Shown piece by piece: positions 1-14,749 of a DNA stretch of 64,000 nt. Below the pieces are notes generated by a model. That model was not told the origin of the DNA, made no database searches, and saw nothing but the letters and a program-made list of their open reading frames with translations. The stretch is from positions 62,001 through 126,000 of the forward strand of contig JAFWJN010000001.1 in NCBI GenBank assembly GCA_017514685.1, given 5' to 3'. Numbering within the stretch: position 1 is the stretch's first letter; every line of letters starts with the position of its first letter. This DNA comes from Clostridia bacterium (GTDB lineage: Bacteria; Bacillota; Clostridia; Christensenellales; CAG-138). The position numbers were made by a program, and so were the translations under genes.

Positions 1-1
1 T

Positions 2-262
2 GGATTCGGCTATGGCATCCTTTCAGGAGTCCGCATGGGAATTCTGGATCCGGACTACCGGACCTGTGCGCTTCGCGCGCTGGAGCCGGTCCTCAGTCTG
101 ATTGATGAAAACGGTGTGCTCCACCAGGTTTCCTACGGAACTCCCATGGGACGTGAATCCGTTGATTTCTACAAGCAGATTGAACTCAGGCCAATGCCCT
201 ACGGCACAGCGATGGCGATCTTATTCCTGTTGGAAGTCAGACGGATTCTTGACGATAAATAA
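2..262 (+). CDS. C-terminal end of a GH105 unsaturated rhamnogalacturonyl hydrolase (5' truncated by the window)
   Basis: The reading frame is open from base 2 and ends with TAA at 260-262, so only about the last 86 residues are present. They include SYGTPMG, FYKQIELRPMPYGTA and a final helix ending LEVRRILDDK. This is the usual C-terminus of GH88/GH105 alpha/alpha-barrel enzymes of the YteR/YesR type. In that family the enzyme removes the unsaturated galacturonyl residue left by rhamnogalacturonan or pectin lyases, in the cytoplasm. The next gene starts 15 bases downstream, so it heads (or continues) the operon. The catalytic Asp lies outside the window and cannot be checked; GH88 is the alternative. 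Confidence 0.75.
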   Translation, partial: GFGYGILSGVRMGILDPDYRTCALRALEPVLSLIDENGVLHQVSYGTPMGRESVDFYKQIELRPMPYGTAMAILFLLEVRRILDDK

Positions 263-277
263 ACCGGTAGGCATTTC

Positions 278-1588
278 ATGATCCTCGATATTATGGATTT
301 CGGTGCAGTCGGAAATGGTACGACAAATGATACATTTGCTGTCCGCGCTGCTATGGAAGCCGCAGCTTCCACGGAAGGAAAAACCGTTGTACGCTTTCCT
401 TCCGGGCACATTTTCAAAACCGGTTATGTCCGGGTCTTCGGCAAAACCGAAATTCTTCTGGAAGAAGGCAGTATCTGGAAAGCATCGGATAATCTGGATG
501 ATTTTCTTCCGGAAGGCGGTCATTTTTCATATACAGAATCAAAGGTTCCTTCCTTTACAAACAGCGATTACAACGGCGGTCCTCCGTTGAAATTCATTCA
601 CGCACTGGGTGCGGAGGATATTTCTTTCAGCGGCACAGGCATCATTGACGGAAATGAGCCGATTTTTCACGGAAAACAATATAAGGATCATATCGAAGGC
701 CTGTTCTATCCTCGTGCGCCGCTTTTATATATTGAAAATGTTCGATCCTTTTCAATGCAGGACGTTATCTTGCAGAACAGCGCCTTCTGGACAGTGCACC
801 TGGTCGGATGCAAAGATGTTTTCATCAACAAAATCACAATCAGCAACAATCTATCCATGGCTAACTGCGACGGAATCGATCCTGACGGCTGCGAAAATGT
901 CACCATAAAGGATTGCAGGATTACCTCAGCTGATGACTGTATTGTGTTAAAGAATACGGTTGCCGCGCAGAAATACGATTCCTGCAGAAATATCCGAATC
1001 AGCGGATGTACGCTTGAATCAAAATCCGCAGCTATTAAGATCGGGTCGGAGAGTGAATCCCTGTTTACCGATATTGAAATCAGCAATTGTACGGTCCTGA
1101 ATTCGAACCGCGCCGTTTCCCTGCAGCTTAGGGATAAAGGCAGCATTGAAAATCTGTATCTTCATGACATGAAAATCGAAACCCGGCTGTATGATCCTGA
1201 AAACTGGTGGGGAAAAGCTGAAGCAGTTGCAATTACGGCAAATCGGAGATATCCATCCACCAACGTCGGTCATATTCAGAATATTGTATTTGAACGAATC
1301 TCTGCTGAGGCGGAAAACGGCATCATAATCATCGGCGACGAAGAAAAAAATAATATCCGGGATATTCGCTTCTCCGATTGCTCCTTCCATCTGAGAAAGA
1401 AAACTGCTTTTCATACCGGTGTCATTGATACGCGTCCAGGAGTTGGGAACAGACTCAAAACAGGGAGTCCTCTCCGGCATGTAACGATAGAGCACGCTTC
1501 AGAAATCCAATTCGAAAATGTCACTTTTTCAGCAGATGAAAGCATGTCAGCGCTTTTAGCCCCGGACGCAGATAAAATCATCGGCTGA
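278..1588 (+). CDS. GH28-family parallel beta-helix glycosidase, non-canonical active site
   Basis: This 436-residue protein has no signal peptide, so it probably acts in the cytoplasm on imported oligogalacturonides or related fragments. The start DIMDFGAVGNG is the classic opening of pectinase beta-helix proteins. The GH28 acidic residues are present as NCDG (about 196-199, Asp198) and SADDC (Asp219, Asp220). The usual GHG and RIK motifs are not: the aligned stretches read SAAIKIGSES (about 250-259) and NRAVSLQL. The former resembles the 'NAIKFGTES' subgroup of bacterial GH28-like proteins known to the annotator. Linkage specificity therefore cannot be assumed to be polygalacturonase. It sits between GH105 and GH38 genes in one operon. 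Confidence 0.8.
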   Translation: MILDIMDFGAVGNGTTNDTFAVRAAMEAAASTEGKTVVRFPSGHIFKTGYVRVFGKTEILLEEGSIWKASDNLDDFLPEGGHFSYTESKVPSFTNSDYNGGPPLKFIHALGAEDISFSGTGIIDGNEPIFHGKQYKDHIEGLFYPRAPLLYIENVRSFSMQDVILQNSAFWTVHLVGCKDVFINKITISNNLSMANCDGIDPDGCENVTIKDCRITSADDCIVLKNTVAAQKYDSCRNIRISGCTLESKSAAIKIGSESESLFTDIEISNCTVLNSNRAVSLQLRDKGSIENLYLHDMKIETRLYDPENWWGKAEAVAITANRRYPSTNVGHIQNIVFERISAEAENGIIIIGDEEKNNIRDIRFSDCSFHLRKKTAFHTGVIDTRPGVGNRLKTGSPLRHVTIEHASEIQFENVTFSADESMSALLAPDADKIIG

Positions 1589-1605
1589 TGCAATTAAGCT
1601 TGCAT
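1588..1605. repeat. Inverted repeat ATGCAA-N6-TTGCAT in the GH28/GH38 gap
   Basis: The dyad ATGCAATTAAGCTTGCAT directly follows the GH28 stop codon, and a further ATGCAA lies at 1635-1640. It sits in the 93-base gap before the first GH38 gene, the longest gap inside this operon. It could be a weak hairpin or an operator; nothing else supports a function. Confidence 0.3.
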
Positions 1606-1681
1606 TAAAATCGATCACTTTCCGCTTCTAGAAAATGCAATACAATTAAATCATCATACCGAAAAACAGGAGGAACGGCAT

Positions 1682-4600
1682 ATGACGATTCAGGAAGACC
1701 GAATTCGAGTAATACTTAATGAACTATTAAAGGAGAGACTTCTCCCCGCAGGCACGATCGGTCCGGTCGAATATGTTTATGCGGGTTATAAAGACAGCGA
1801 TATGCCCCCCCTGAATGGGTGGAAACTTGCGGAACCATCACAGCGATATGAAGGATATGACGGGCATGTCTGGCTTCGGGCAAAGTTCCGTTCTCCTGTC
1901 AAAAAAGAACATTGCCGACTGATCCTTCTTTGCGACACAGGCCGTACCCGAGACGGAAGCATGAGCCCACAGGGGCTTCTGTATCTGAACGGTGAAATCG
2001 TTCAGGGTTTCGACATCAATCACACGGAAGCCGTTTTATCGCCGGATACGGATTATGATCTGTACAATTATTTTTACCTCAGTCTGGAACCCGGTTCGGT
2101 GGAATGCCGGATGGAACTGTTCTATGTGGAAGAACGGGTCGAACATCTCTGGTATGACCTTGGAGTCATGTTGGATACCGCACTGATTACCGACCCGGAT
2201 TCAGAAGACTACCGGGTAATCATGCAGCATATGACAAATGCTGTAAATCTTCTGGATTTACGAATCCCAAAGAGTCCCGAATTCTATGCTTCCGTCGAAA
2301 AAGCGATTGATTATCTGTATACAGAGTTCTATACGAAAGTCTGTACTCCGGAAGGAAAAAAGATTGTCAACTGTATCGGTCACACTCATATCGATGTGGA
2401 GTGGAAGTGGAACCGGTTCCAGACCATGGAGAAGGTCCAGAGAAGTATCTCCACGGCTTTGGCTTTAATGAAGCGCTTCCCCGAATACCGTTTCATGCTT
2501 TCTCAGCCCAATCTGTATCAATATCTGAAAGAAACGGCTCCAAAGGTGTACGAGGATCTGAAAGAACGCATCAAGGAAGGTCGCTGGGAGCCTGAAGGAG
2601 CGATGTATCTGGAATCCGATTGCAACCTCGTAAGCGGAGAAAGTTTTATCCGCCAGATTATGCACGGAAAGCGTTTCTTTAGAGAAGAATTCGGAAAGGA
2701 AAACTATATTCTGTTCCTTCCGGATGTGTTCGGTTACAGTGCTGCGCTTCCCCAGATTCTAAAAAAGAGCGGAATCCGCCACTTCGTCACATCTAAAATC
2801 AGCTGGAATGACACAAATACTCTTCCTGTCGATACCTTCCTGTGGAAGGGAATTGACGGAACAGAGATTTTTACCAATTTCATAACGACGCAAAAATACT
2901 CTCCTGTGCCGGAACGCACCACAACATATAACGGCAAACTGACGCCGTCTGAAATTAAAGGCACCTGGCACAAATATCTCCAGAAAGAGTACTCTTCACG
3001 TTCTTTGACCACCTTCGGATTCGGAGATGGCGGCGGCGGTCCGACGGACAAGATGCTGGAAGTGCAGCGCAGACTGTCTTACGGGCTTCCGGGCATGCCG
3101 GTCACGCACATGGAATTTCTTCTTACACATCTGGACCGGGTCAGGGAAGAGTTCGATAAAGCCTGTGAACAGAAAAAAGAGATTCCGCGCTGGGTCGGGG
3201 AACTGTATCTGGAGTTTCATCGCGGCACCTATACATCCATTGCAAAGAACAAGCGGAATAACCGCAAGAGTGAGTTTTTGCTTCAAAAACTGGAAACCAT
3301 ATCCTATACGGACTTGCTGAACGGCGGATCATATGATGACAAAGGACTTTGGGATCATTGGGAAAAAGTTCTTCACAATCAGTTTCATGATATCATCCCC
3401 GGTTCCTCGATTCTTTCAGTATATGAATTGACAGACAGCGATTATGCAGAGATCAATGACTATGGAAAGCATCTGATGGATGAAAAACTAAAGTCATTGA
3501 CCGGAAAAATCCGTTCGGAAGGAGGATTGTTCCTCTATAATGCACTCGGTTTCCCCGTAAAGGGAACCGCGCAGATTCATGGAAAAACGATTGAAACTCC
3601 GGAAATTCCCGCTTTCGGATGGCGTGTGATCCCTGCCGAAAACCAGACCTGCCTTGTTTCCATTCAGGGCAGAACAGCCGAAAACGCTCGTTATAAGCTG
3701 ACTCTGGACGAAGCAGGGCGTATCACAGAACTATTTGATAAATCCGCATCCCGCAATGTCCTGGTTCCCGGTTCATCAGCAAATGAACTGCAGGTCTTCG
3801 AAGATTTTCCGAGAACCTATGATAACTGGGAAATCAGTCCGTATTACACTCAAAAGGAATGGGATTTGACGGATCCCTGTGAAATCACGCCGGTATGGGA
3901 TGGGGTTCGTGCAGGATTCCGGATCTGTCGCAAATATCTCAATTCCGAAATTCGGCAGAACATCTGGTTGTATTCAGACCTCCCGCGGATCGACTTTGAA
4001 AATGAAATCGACTGGCATGAGCACCATCAGATTCTGAAAGCAGCTTTTCCGCTTGATCTGAACACCGACACTGCATCTTTTGAGATTCAGTACGGTCACG
4101 TGACCCGGCCGATCCATCGGAATACAAGTTGGGACAAAGCGAGATTTGAAGTATATGGTCATAAATGGATCGATCTTTCAGAGTATGGATACGGCGTCGG
4201 CATTCTCAACGACTGCAAGTACGGATACAGTATCGAAGGAACGACAGTCAAACTGACCCTTCTGAAATGCGGAACATTCCCGAATCCGGAAGCAGACCAG
4301 GGAATACACAGATTCACCTATTCCCTGCTTCCGCATCAGGGCGATTTCCGTGAAGCCGGCCTTATTCAGCAGGCATATCTTGTGAATCAACCACTGACAG
4401 GAATAGAGATATCAAAGAACAATGGAGATCTTCCGGACTGCTACAGTCTGATTTCTTCGAATCAGCCGAACGTAATTCTGGAAACCGTCAAAAAGGCGGA
4501 AGACGGCAGTGACATGATCGTTCGGGCATATGACGCATACCGAGAGCGGAAGACTGTCACTTTGAAAACTGCGGATCATTTCCAAAAAGCATATCTGTGC

Positions 4601-4702
4601 GATCTGATGGAAAATCCGCTTGAAGAACTGCCTGTTGAAAACCAGACGGTTACGATTTGTGTAAAGCCGTTTGAGATTGTCACGGTCCGTTTTGTTCGGT
4701 AA
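1682..4702 (+). CDS. GH38 alpha-mannosidase (first copy)
   Basis: This is a 1006-residue protein, the usual length of bacterial class II alpha-mannosidases. An N-terminal beta-domain is followed by the catalytic alpha/beta barrel with the zinc motif HTHIDVEWKW (His234, Asp236-238 region) and the nucleophile motif LPDVFGYS (Asp348). The glycine-rich FGFGDGGGGPT loop and the C-terminal QFHDIIPGSS motif are also present. It has no signal peptide and so probably trims alpha-mannosides from imported glycan. AGGAGG precedes ATG 1682. The operon has a second, clearly diverged GH38 at 11296, suggesting different linkages or aglycones. Some GH38 members act on other alpha-linked sugars, so mannose is known for the family and not proven here. 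Confidence 0.9.
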   Translation: MTIQEDRIRVILNELLKERLLPAGTIGPVEYVYAGYKDSDMPPLNGWKLAEPSQRYEGYDGHVWLRAKFRSPVKKEHCRLILLCDTGRTRDGSMSPQGLLYLNGEIVQGFDINHTEAVLSPDTDYDLYNYFYLSLEPGSVECRMELFYVEERVEHLWYDLGVMLDTALITDPDSEDYRVIMQHMTNAVNLLDLRIPKSPEFYASVEKAIDYLYTEFYTKVCTPEGKKIVNCIGHTHIDVEWKWNRFQTMEKVQRSISTALALMKRFPEYRFMLSQPNLYQYLKETAPKVYEDLKERIKEGRWEPEGAMYLESDCNLVSGESFIRQIMHGKRFFREEFGKENYILFLPDVFGYSAALPQILKKSGIRHFVTSKISWNDTNTLPVDTFLWKGIDGTEIFTNFITTQKYSPVPERTTTYNGKLTPSEIKGTWHKYLQKEYSSRSLTTFGFGDGGGGPTDKMLEVQRRLSYGLPGMPVTHMEFLLTHLDRVREEFDKACEQKKEIPRWVGELYLEFHRGTYTSIAKNKRNNRKSEFLLQKLETISYTDLLNGGSYDDKGLWDHWEKVLHNQFHDIIPGSSILSVYELTDSDYAEINDYGKHLMDEKLKSLTGKIRSEGGLFLYNALGFPVKGTAQIHGKTIETPEIPAFGWRVIPAENQTCLVSIQGRTAENARYKLTLDEAGRITELFDKSASRNVLVPGSSANELQVFEDFPRTYDNWEISPYYTQKEWDLTDPCEITPVWDGVRAGFRICRKYLNSEIRQNIWLYSDLPRIDFENEIDWHEHHQILKAAFPLDLNTDTASFEIQYGHVTRPIHRNTSWDKARFEVYGHKWIDLSEYGYGVGILNDCKYGYSIEGTTVKLTLLKCGTFPNPEADQGIHRFTYSLLPHQGDFREAGLIQQAYLVNQPLTGIEISKNNGDLPDCYSLISSNQPNVILETVKKAEDGSDMIVRAYDAYRERKTVTLKTADHFQKAYLCDLMENPLEELPVENQTVTICVKPFEIVTVRFVR

Positions 4703-4717
4703 AGAAAGAGGAATCGT

Positions 4718-5377
4718 ATGCTGATAACAGCACATACAGGATGTGATCACACTCCTGATAATTCCATAGAATATCTGGATTATGTCTTAACCACCGGTGC
4801 AGACGGTCTGGAAGTAGATATCCGAATGGATTCAAACGGCTCTCTCTATCTTTCCCATGACAAAAACAGTGAAGATAGAATTCCTCTTGAAGAGGTTTTT
4901 ACCAGACTGCAAAAATCAGGTATGTTCTGCAACTGCGATCTGAAGGAGTCCGGGACGGCATGTCAGGTTCTGGAGCTTGCAAAACGCTATGGAGTGGAAG
5001 ATCAAATCTGCTTTACAGGTGATGTTGAGTTCTCTCTGATCCGGAAAGAAGAGTCAATCAGAAAACGTACCATGATCAATCTTCAGCCGATCCTCCCGGG
5101 AATAGGTTCACAGTTGGAAAGTGGATATATCCCGTCAGAAAAAGATTTCGAAGCTGTTCGGAAGGTCCTGGTCGATACAGGCGGATGGGCAGTCAATGTG
5201 CCATATCGGTTCTGTACAGATGAAATGCTTTCCCTATTCCGAAGCTGGGAAATCGCAGTTTCTGCCTGGACGGTAAACGAAGAGGAACCAGCCAGAAAGT
5301 TGGTTAAGGCAAACATATATAACATAACGACCCGAAACCCAAAAATGCTGCTCCGTATCCGAAACGAAGCACAGTAG
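4718..5377 (+). CDS. Glycerophosphodiester phosphodiesterase-family protein
   Basis: This 219-residue TIM-barrel protein matches the GDPD family: AHTGC at the N-terminus (His6), GLEVDIR (Glu32, Asp34) and LSHD (His47). The family's first motif is normally HRG; here it is HTG, so the conserved phosphate-contacting Arg is lost. The length is short for the family (usually about 240-260). Enzymes of the family hydrolyse glycerophosphodiesters to glycerol-3-phosphate. In a glycan operon the substrate could be a sugar phosphodiester instead; that is inference. It begins 15 bases after the GH38 stop, behind an AGAGGA site. Confidence 0.7.
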   Translation: MLITAHTGCDHTPDNSIEYLDYVLTTGADGLEVDIRMDSNGSLYLSHDKNSEDRIPLEEVFTRLQKSGMFCNCDLKESGTACQVLELAKRYGVEDQICFTGDVEFSLIRKEESIRKRTMINLQPILPGIGSQLESGYIPSEKDFEAVRKVLVDTGGWAVNVPYRFCTDEMLSLFRSWEIAVSAWTVNEEEPARKLVKANIYNITTRNPKMLLRIRNEAQ

Positions 5378-5430
5378 AAATTTGACTGTCTTAAATAAAA
5401 AAAGTATCAAAGTCATTAAGGAGGATACAA

Positions 5431-11264
<5,834 letters not shown>

Positions 11265-11295
11265 CTGATTGCATTTTAAGGCGGAGGAAATCAAA

Positions 11296-14200
11296 GTGAG
11301 AACTGAAATGACGGAGCGTGTCCGAATCTGGACGGAATATCTGAAAGAAGATCTTCTTACCCCCATCTGTTCGGTAAAGATGTATCGGATGCTGACATTC
11401 GATAATCTTGGATTTGATCGAGTCCATGATATGCTCCTTTCACAGCAAAAGGAATCCGACTGGAGTGAACGTGTCCAAGCCGGAGAAGGCGAAAGCGGAA
11501 GTTTCTATGCGGTATACCCTTCTTCCTGGGGAAGAAAGTGGGAATACGGATGGTTCTGGGGAAAAGCAGACCTCTCTGAACTTGACGGATTCTCCTTGGA
11601 AGGCAAACGATTGGAGCTTATCCCGAATGTCGGCGGTGAGATGCTTGTAGAGATCAACGGCATGCTTTGCGGTTCAAAAGATCTTTGGCATGAAACCATT
11701 CCTCTGACATCATGCGCTAACGGAAACGAAACTTTTGATATCCTGATTGAAAGCTATGCAGGTCACGGACCGAGACTGGAAGACGGAGGACCGTCACTTT
11801 ACGGAAAGCCCTTCGTTCCGGAACCTCCGCTGCATCAGGCAGGAACAAAGGAATGCCTGGTATGCATCCGAAACGAGGATGCGTATCAGCTCTATCTTGA
11901 TCTGCTTGTTCTTTCGAGCCTTTACCGAACATTGGATCCCAAATCCCTCCGTGCGCAGCGAGTGCTCGAAGCAATGTTCAGCGCTTCGAAAATCATGGAC
12001 CTCGAATGTCCGCGTGAAGACCGAAACCGGTCCTACCGAAAAGCAAGAGAAGTTCTAAAGCCTGTGTTGGAAGCTAAAAACGGAACGACCGAAGCTGATT
12101 TTGCCGTATTTGGGCAGTCGCATTTGGACCTTGCCTGGATGTGGACTGTTGAGGAGACCCGCAGGAAATGTGCCCGTACCTATTCCAACCAACTTGCATT
12201 GTTAGAAGAATATCCTTCCTACCGTTTTTTCGGATGCAGTCCGTATTTGCTGGAATTATTGGAAAGAGATTATCCGGATCTGTATAAGCGTGTAATGGGC
12301 AAGGTTCGTGAAGGGCGGATCGTAATCGACGGCGGTATGTATGTTGAACCGGATGTGCAAATGCCGTATGGGGAATGTTTAATCCGCCAAATCCTATATG
12401 CCCAGAAATGGAGCGAATCGCATACCGGAAGACGAATGGAACTGCTCTGGCTTCCAGACACATTCGGATTTTCCGGACAACTTCCCCAGATTATGGCAAA
12501 ATGCGGATTAAAATACTTCTCGTCTCAAAAATTATCCCGTGCTTTTAAAGGAAACGAACCCTTCCCCTATGCTGATTTTCTCTGGGAAGGGCTTGACGGA
12601 ACGCGTGTCCAAGCACATTTTTTCAAAAAGAACAACTGCGCTGCGACACCTGAAACATTCCATGAACGCTGGTACAAAGACCGAGTTCAAGAGGAGCATA
12701 TCGGAGAAATGCTGTTTCCATTCGGATTTGGCGATGGCGGGGGTGGCGCAACGCGTGACATGGTCGAAGCAGTGGAGCGGATGCGAAATCTGGAAGGAAT
12801 CCCTGTCTGTCATTATGAAGATCCCGTTTCCTTTCTGAAGAGACTCGCCGAAAGAACCAGCCAAAAACTGCAGGGCTGTGAATCTGCCGAAGATGTCAAT
12901 GTTTATCGCGGAGAACTGTATCTTCGCTGGCATCGTGGCGTCTGGAGCGGTCAGGCTGAACTGAAGCGGCTGAACCGCAGAGCGGAAGAAGCACTGAGAG
13001 AAGCGGATCTATGGAGTGCAATCGCTATCTTCTCCGGACAAATGGAACCGGAAAACGTTCTGACTTCTCTTTCCAATCTATGGAAAGAACTGATGTTTCT
13101 TCAATTCCATGATGTTCTTCCGGGAACAGGAATCGAACAGGTCATTCACGAATCGGAACGCTCTTTCCTGGAAATTATACAAAAGGCCGCTATCCTTTCG
13201 CTGTCGGCAAAAAAAGTTTTGAATCCAAGACAGGATCTTCTCTGGAATCCCGTCAGTGTTCCAAGAAACCTGAACACATCAGGGGCGGTCCTGCCTCCGT
13301 GCGGATACCGCTCTTCCAATTTGCTTCCTCCCTGCGAAACCGCATCCGTCCGATGCATGCAGGAAGGAACGAATCTCATTTTGGAAAATGCATTCCTTCG
13401 TGTAAGTCTCGATGGAAAAGGACAAATTCTATCTCTTCTCCATGAAGGGATCGAGTTCTTGAAAGCCCCTGCAAATGTTTTTCATTTGTATAAAAATCTG
13501 AACACCGAATATGATGCCTGGGAACTGACATCCTATTACCGGTATGAAGAATGCCATGATGCTTTGTCCTCAGCAGAAATCTCCGATTACGGAACCCGAA
13601 AAAGCGGCATTAGCATGGAAGCATATGCGGATTTTCACCTGATCATCGGCAACTCCCAGATCAAAATGACAGTATCTCTTTGTGATTATTCGAAAGCTGT
13701 TACTGTGGAAATCGATATAAACTGGAATGAGACGCACAAGATCCTTCAAGTTGCATTTCCAACAATTGTACATACCGACCGGCTTCTTTGTGAAACGCAA
13801 TATGGATATGTTGCAAGACCAACCGGTTCAGACCGTTCCGCAAGAGAACAGTATGAAGGCTGTATGCACCGCTACTGCGCGGTCGCCGGTGATAATCTCG
13901 GCGTGATTCTTTTGAATGACAGTTCCTACTCCTGCAGCGCGGAGGGAGGCACAATGGCAATCTCTCTGCTGCGTGCAGCAAAACGTCCAGACGGAAATGC
14001 GGATATCGGCGAACACCAATTCCGTTACGCAATTCTTCCCTATCTTGGTACCTTTTCCGATCAAGAAGCTGCCGCTGATGGTCGGTTATTCAACATTCCT
14101 GCAGAAGATACAAATCCGGGCACGAATTCGATCTCTGAGGAGATGTCCTGGTTTGCAATCCAGCCCGAACGCAAAACCAAAGGCGCATCTGGTATACTGA

Positions 14201-14460
14201 TTGACTGGGTGAAAACAGCAGAGGACGGTTCCGGCGATTTGATCCTCCGCGTATATGAAAGTATGAATGCCTTTGAATCCGCTGTTCTTATTACGCCTCT
14301 TTCAGTTTCTTCCGCCTGTTTCTGCAATGCGCTTGAGGAATCGGAAACCGATATTCCGCTCCTTTCAAGCAATGACGACAATACGGTCATTCCGCTCCGG
14401 CTCACCCCGTTCTCTTTCCGGACCATCCGTTTTGTCAGGACGAGAGCAAAGAAAAACTGA
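11296..14460 (+). CDS. GH38 alpha-mannosidase (second copy)
   Basis: GTG 11296 is chosen because GGAGG lies eight bases upstream; ATG 11308 would be too far and a TTG at 11269 lacks a site. The protein is 1054 residues. Zinc motif SHLDLAWMW (His276, Asp278), nucleophile LPDTFGFS (Asp388), the FGFGDGGGGAT loop and QFHDVLPGTG are all present. It differs substantially from the first GH38: it has a longer N-terminal domain and CARTYSN/GCSPYLLE in place of VQRSIST/LSQPNLYQ. This suggests separate ancestry and not a recent duplication. It is the last gene before a hairpin terminator and a new promoter. Confidence 0.9.
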   Translation: MRTEMTERVRIWTEYLKEDLLTPICSVKMYRMLTFDNLGFDRVHDMLLSQQKESDWSERVQAGEGESGSFYAVYPSSWGRKWEYGWFWGKADLSELDGFSLEGKRLELIPNVGGEMLVEINGMLCGSKDLWHETIPLTSCANGNETFDILIESYAGHGPRLEDGGPSLYGKPFVPEPPLHQAGTKECLVCIRNEDAYQLYLDLLVLSSLYRTLDPKSLRAQRVLEAMFSASKIMDLECPREDRNRSYRKAREVLKPVLEAKNGTTEADFAVFGQSHLDLAWMWTVEETRRKCARTYSNQLALLEEYPSYRFFGCSPYLLELLERDYPDLYKRVMGKVREGRIVIDGGMYVEPDVQMPYGECLIRQILYAQKWSESHTGRRMELLWLPDTFGFSGQLPQIMAKCGLKYFSSQKLSRAFKGNEPFPYADFLWEGLDGTRVQAHFFKKNNCAATPETFHERWYKDRVQEEHIGEMLFPFGFGDGGGGATRDMVEAVERMRNLEGIPVCHYEDPVSFLKRLAERTSQKLQGCESAEDVNVYRGELYLRWHRGVWSGQAELKRLNRRAEEALREADLWSAIAIFSGQMEPENVLTSLSNLWKELMFLQFHDVLPGTGIEQVIHESERSFLEIIQKAAILSLSAKKVLNPRQDLLWNPVSVPRNLNTSGAVLPPCGYRSSNLLPPCETASVRCMQEGTNLILENAFLRVSLDGKGQILSLLHEGIEFLKAPANVFHLYKNLNTEYDAWELTSYYRYEECHDALSSAEISDYGTRKSGISMEAYADFHLIIGNSQIKMTVSLCDYSKAVTVEIDINWNETHKILQVAFPTIVHTDRLLCETQYGYVARPTGSDRSAREQYEGCMHRYCAVAGDNLGVILLNDSSYSCSAEGGTMAISLLRAAKRPDGNADIGEHQFRYAILPYLGTFSDQEAAADGRLFNIPAEDTNPGTNSISEEMSWFAIQPERKTKGASGILIDWVKTAEDGSGDLILRVYESMNAFESAVLITPLSVSSACFCNALEESETDIPLLSSNDDNTVIPLRLTPFSFRTIRFVRTRAKKN

Positions 14461-14478
14461 TTGCCTGTTTCTCTTCGC

Positions 14479-14517
14479 GCAGCTTTCCTGTTATTTGATT
14501 GGAAAAGCTGCTTCTTT
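14479..14517 (+). terminator. Rho-independent terminator of the glycosidase operon
   Basis: GCAGCTTTCC pairs with GGAAAAGCTGC (one bulged A) across a 12-base loop and is followed by TTCTTTT. It lies 18 bases after the second GH38 stop codon. Confidence 0.6.
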
Positions 14518-14583
14518 TCGTCAAACATTATTGTTACTTCATTCTTCAGAGTATTATTTCTTATTTGATTGTGTATAAAACAC

Positions 14584-14612
14584 TTGTCAGTTATGTAAAA
14601 ATCACGTATAAT
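14584..14612 (+). promoter_or_regulatory. Sigma-A promoter of the opp operon
   Basis: TTGTCA (14584-14589) and TATAAT (14607-14612) are separated by 17 bases. The predicted leader is about 130 bases and contains the dyad TCAAG-N7-CTTGA (14663-14679), a possible operator or small hairpin. Confidence 0.8.
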
Positions 14613-14749
14613 ACTTATGCGATATCATGAAAGATATTGTCGGTGGGGAGCAACTTTTGACCTCAAGCATGTGACTTGATTCAAATGTTTTTTCTCTGCC
14701 AATGCGGTTATTCTACACAACATTGAACACACAGGAGGAAAATCAAAAC

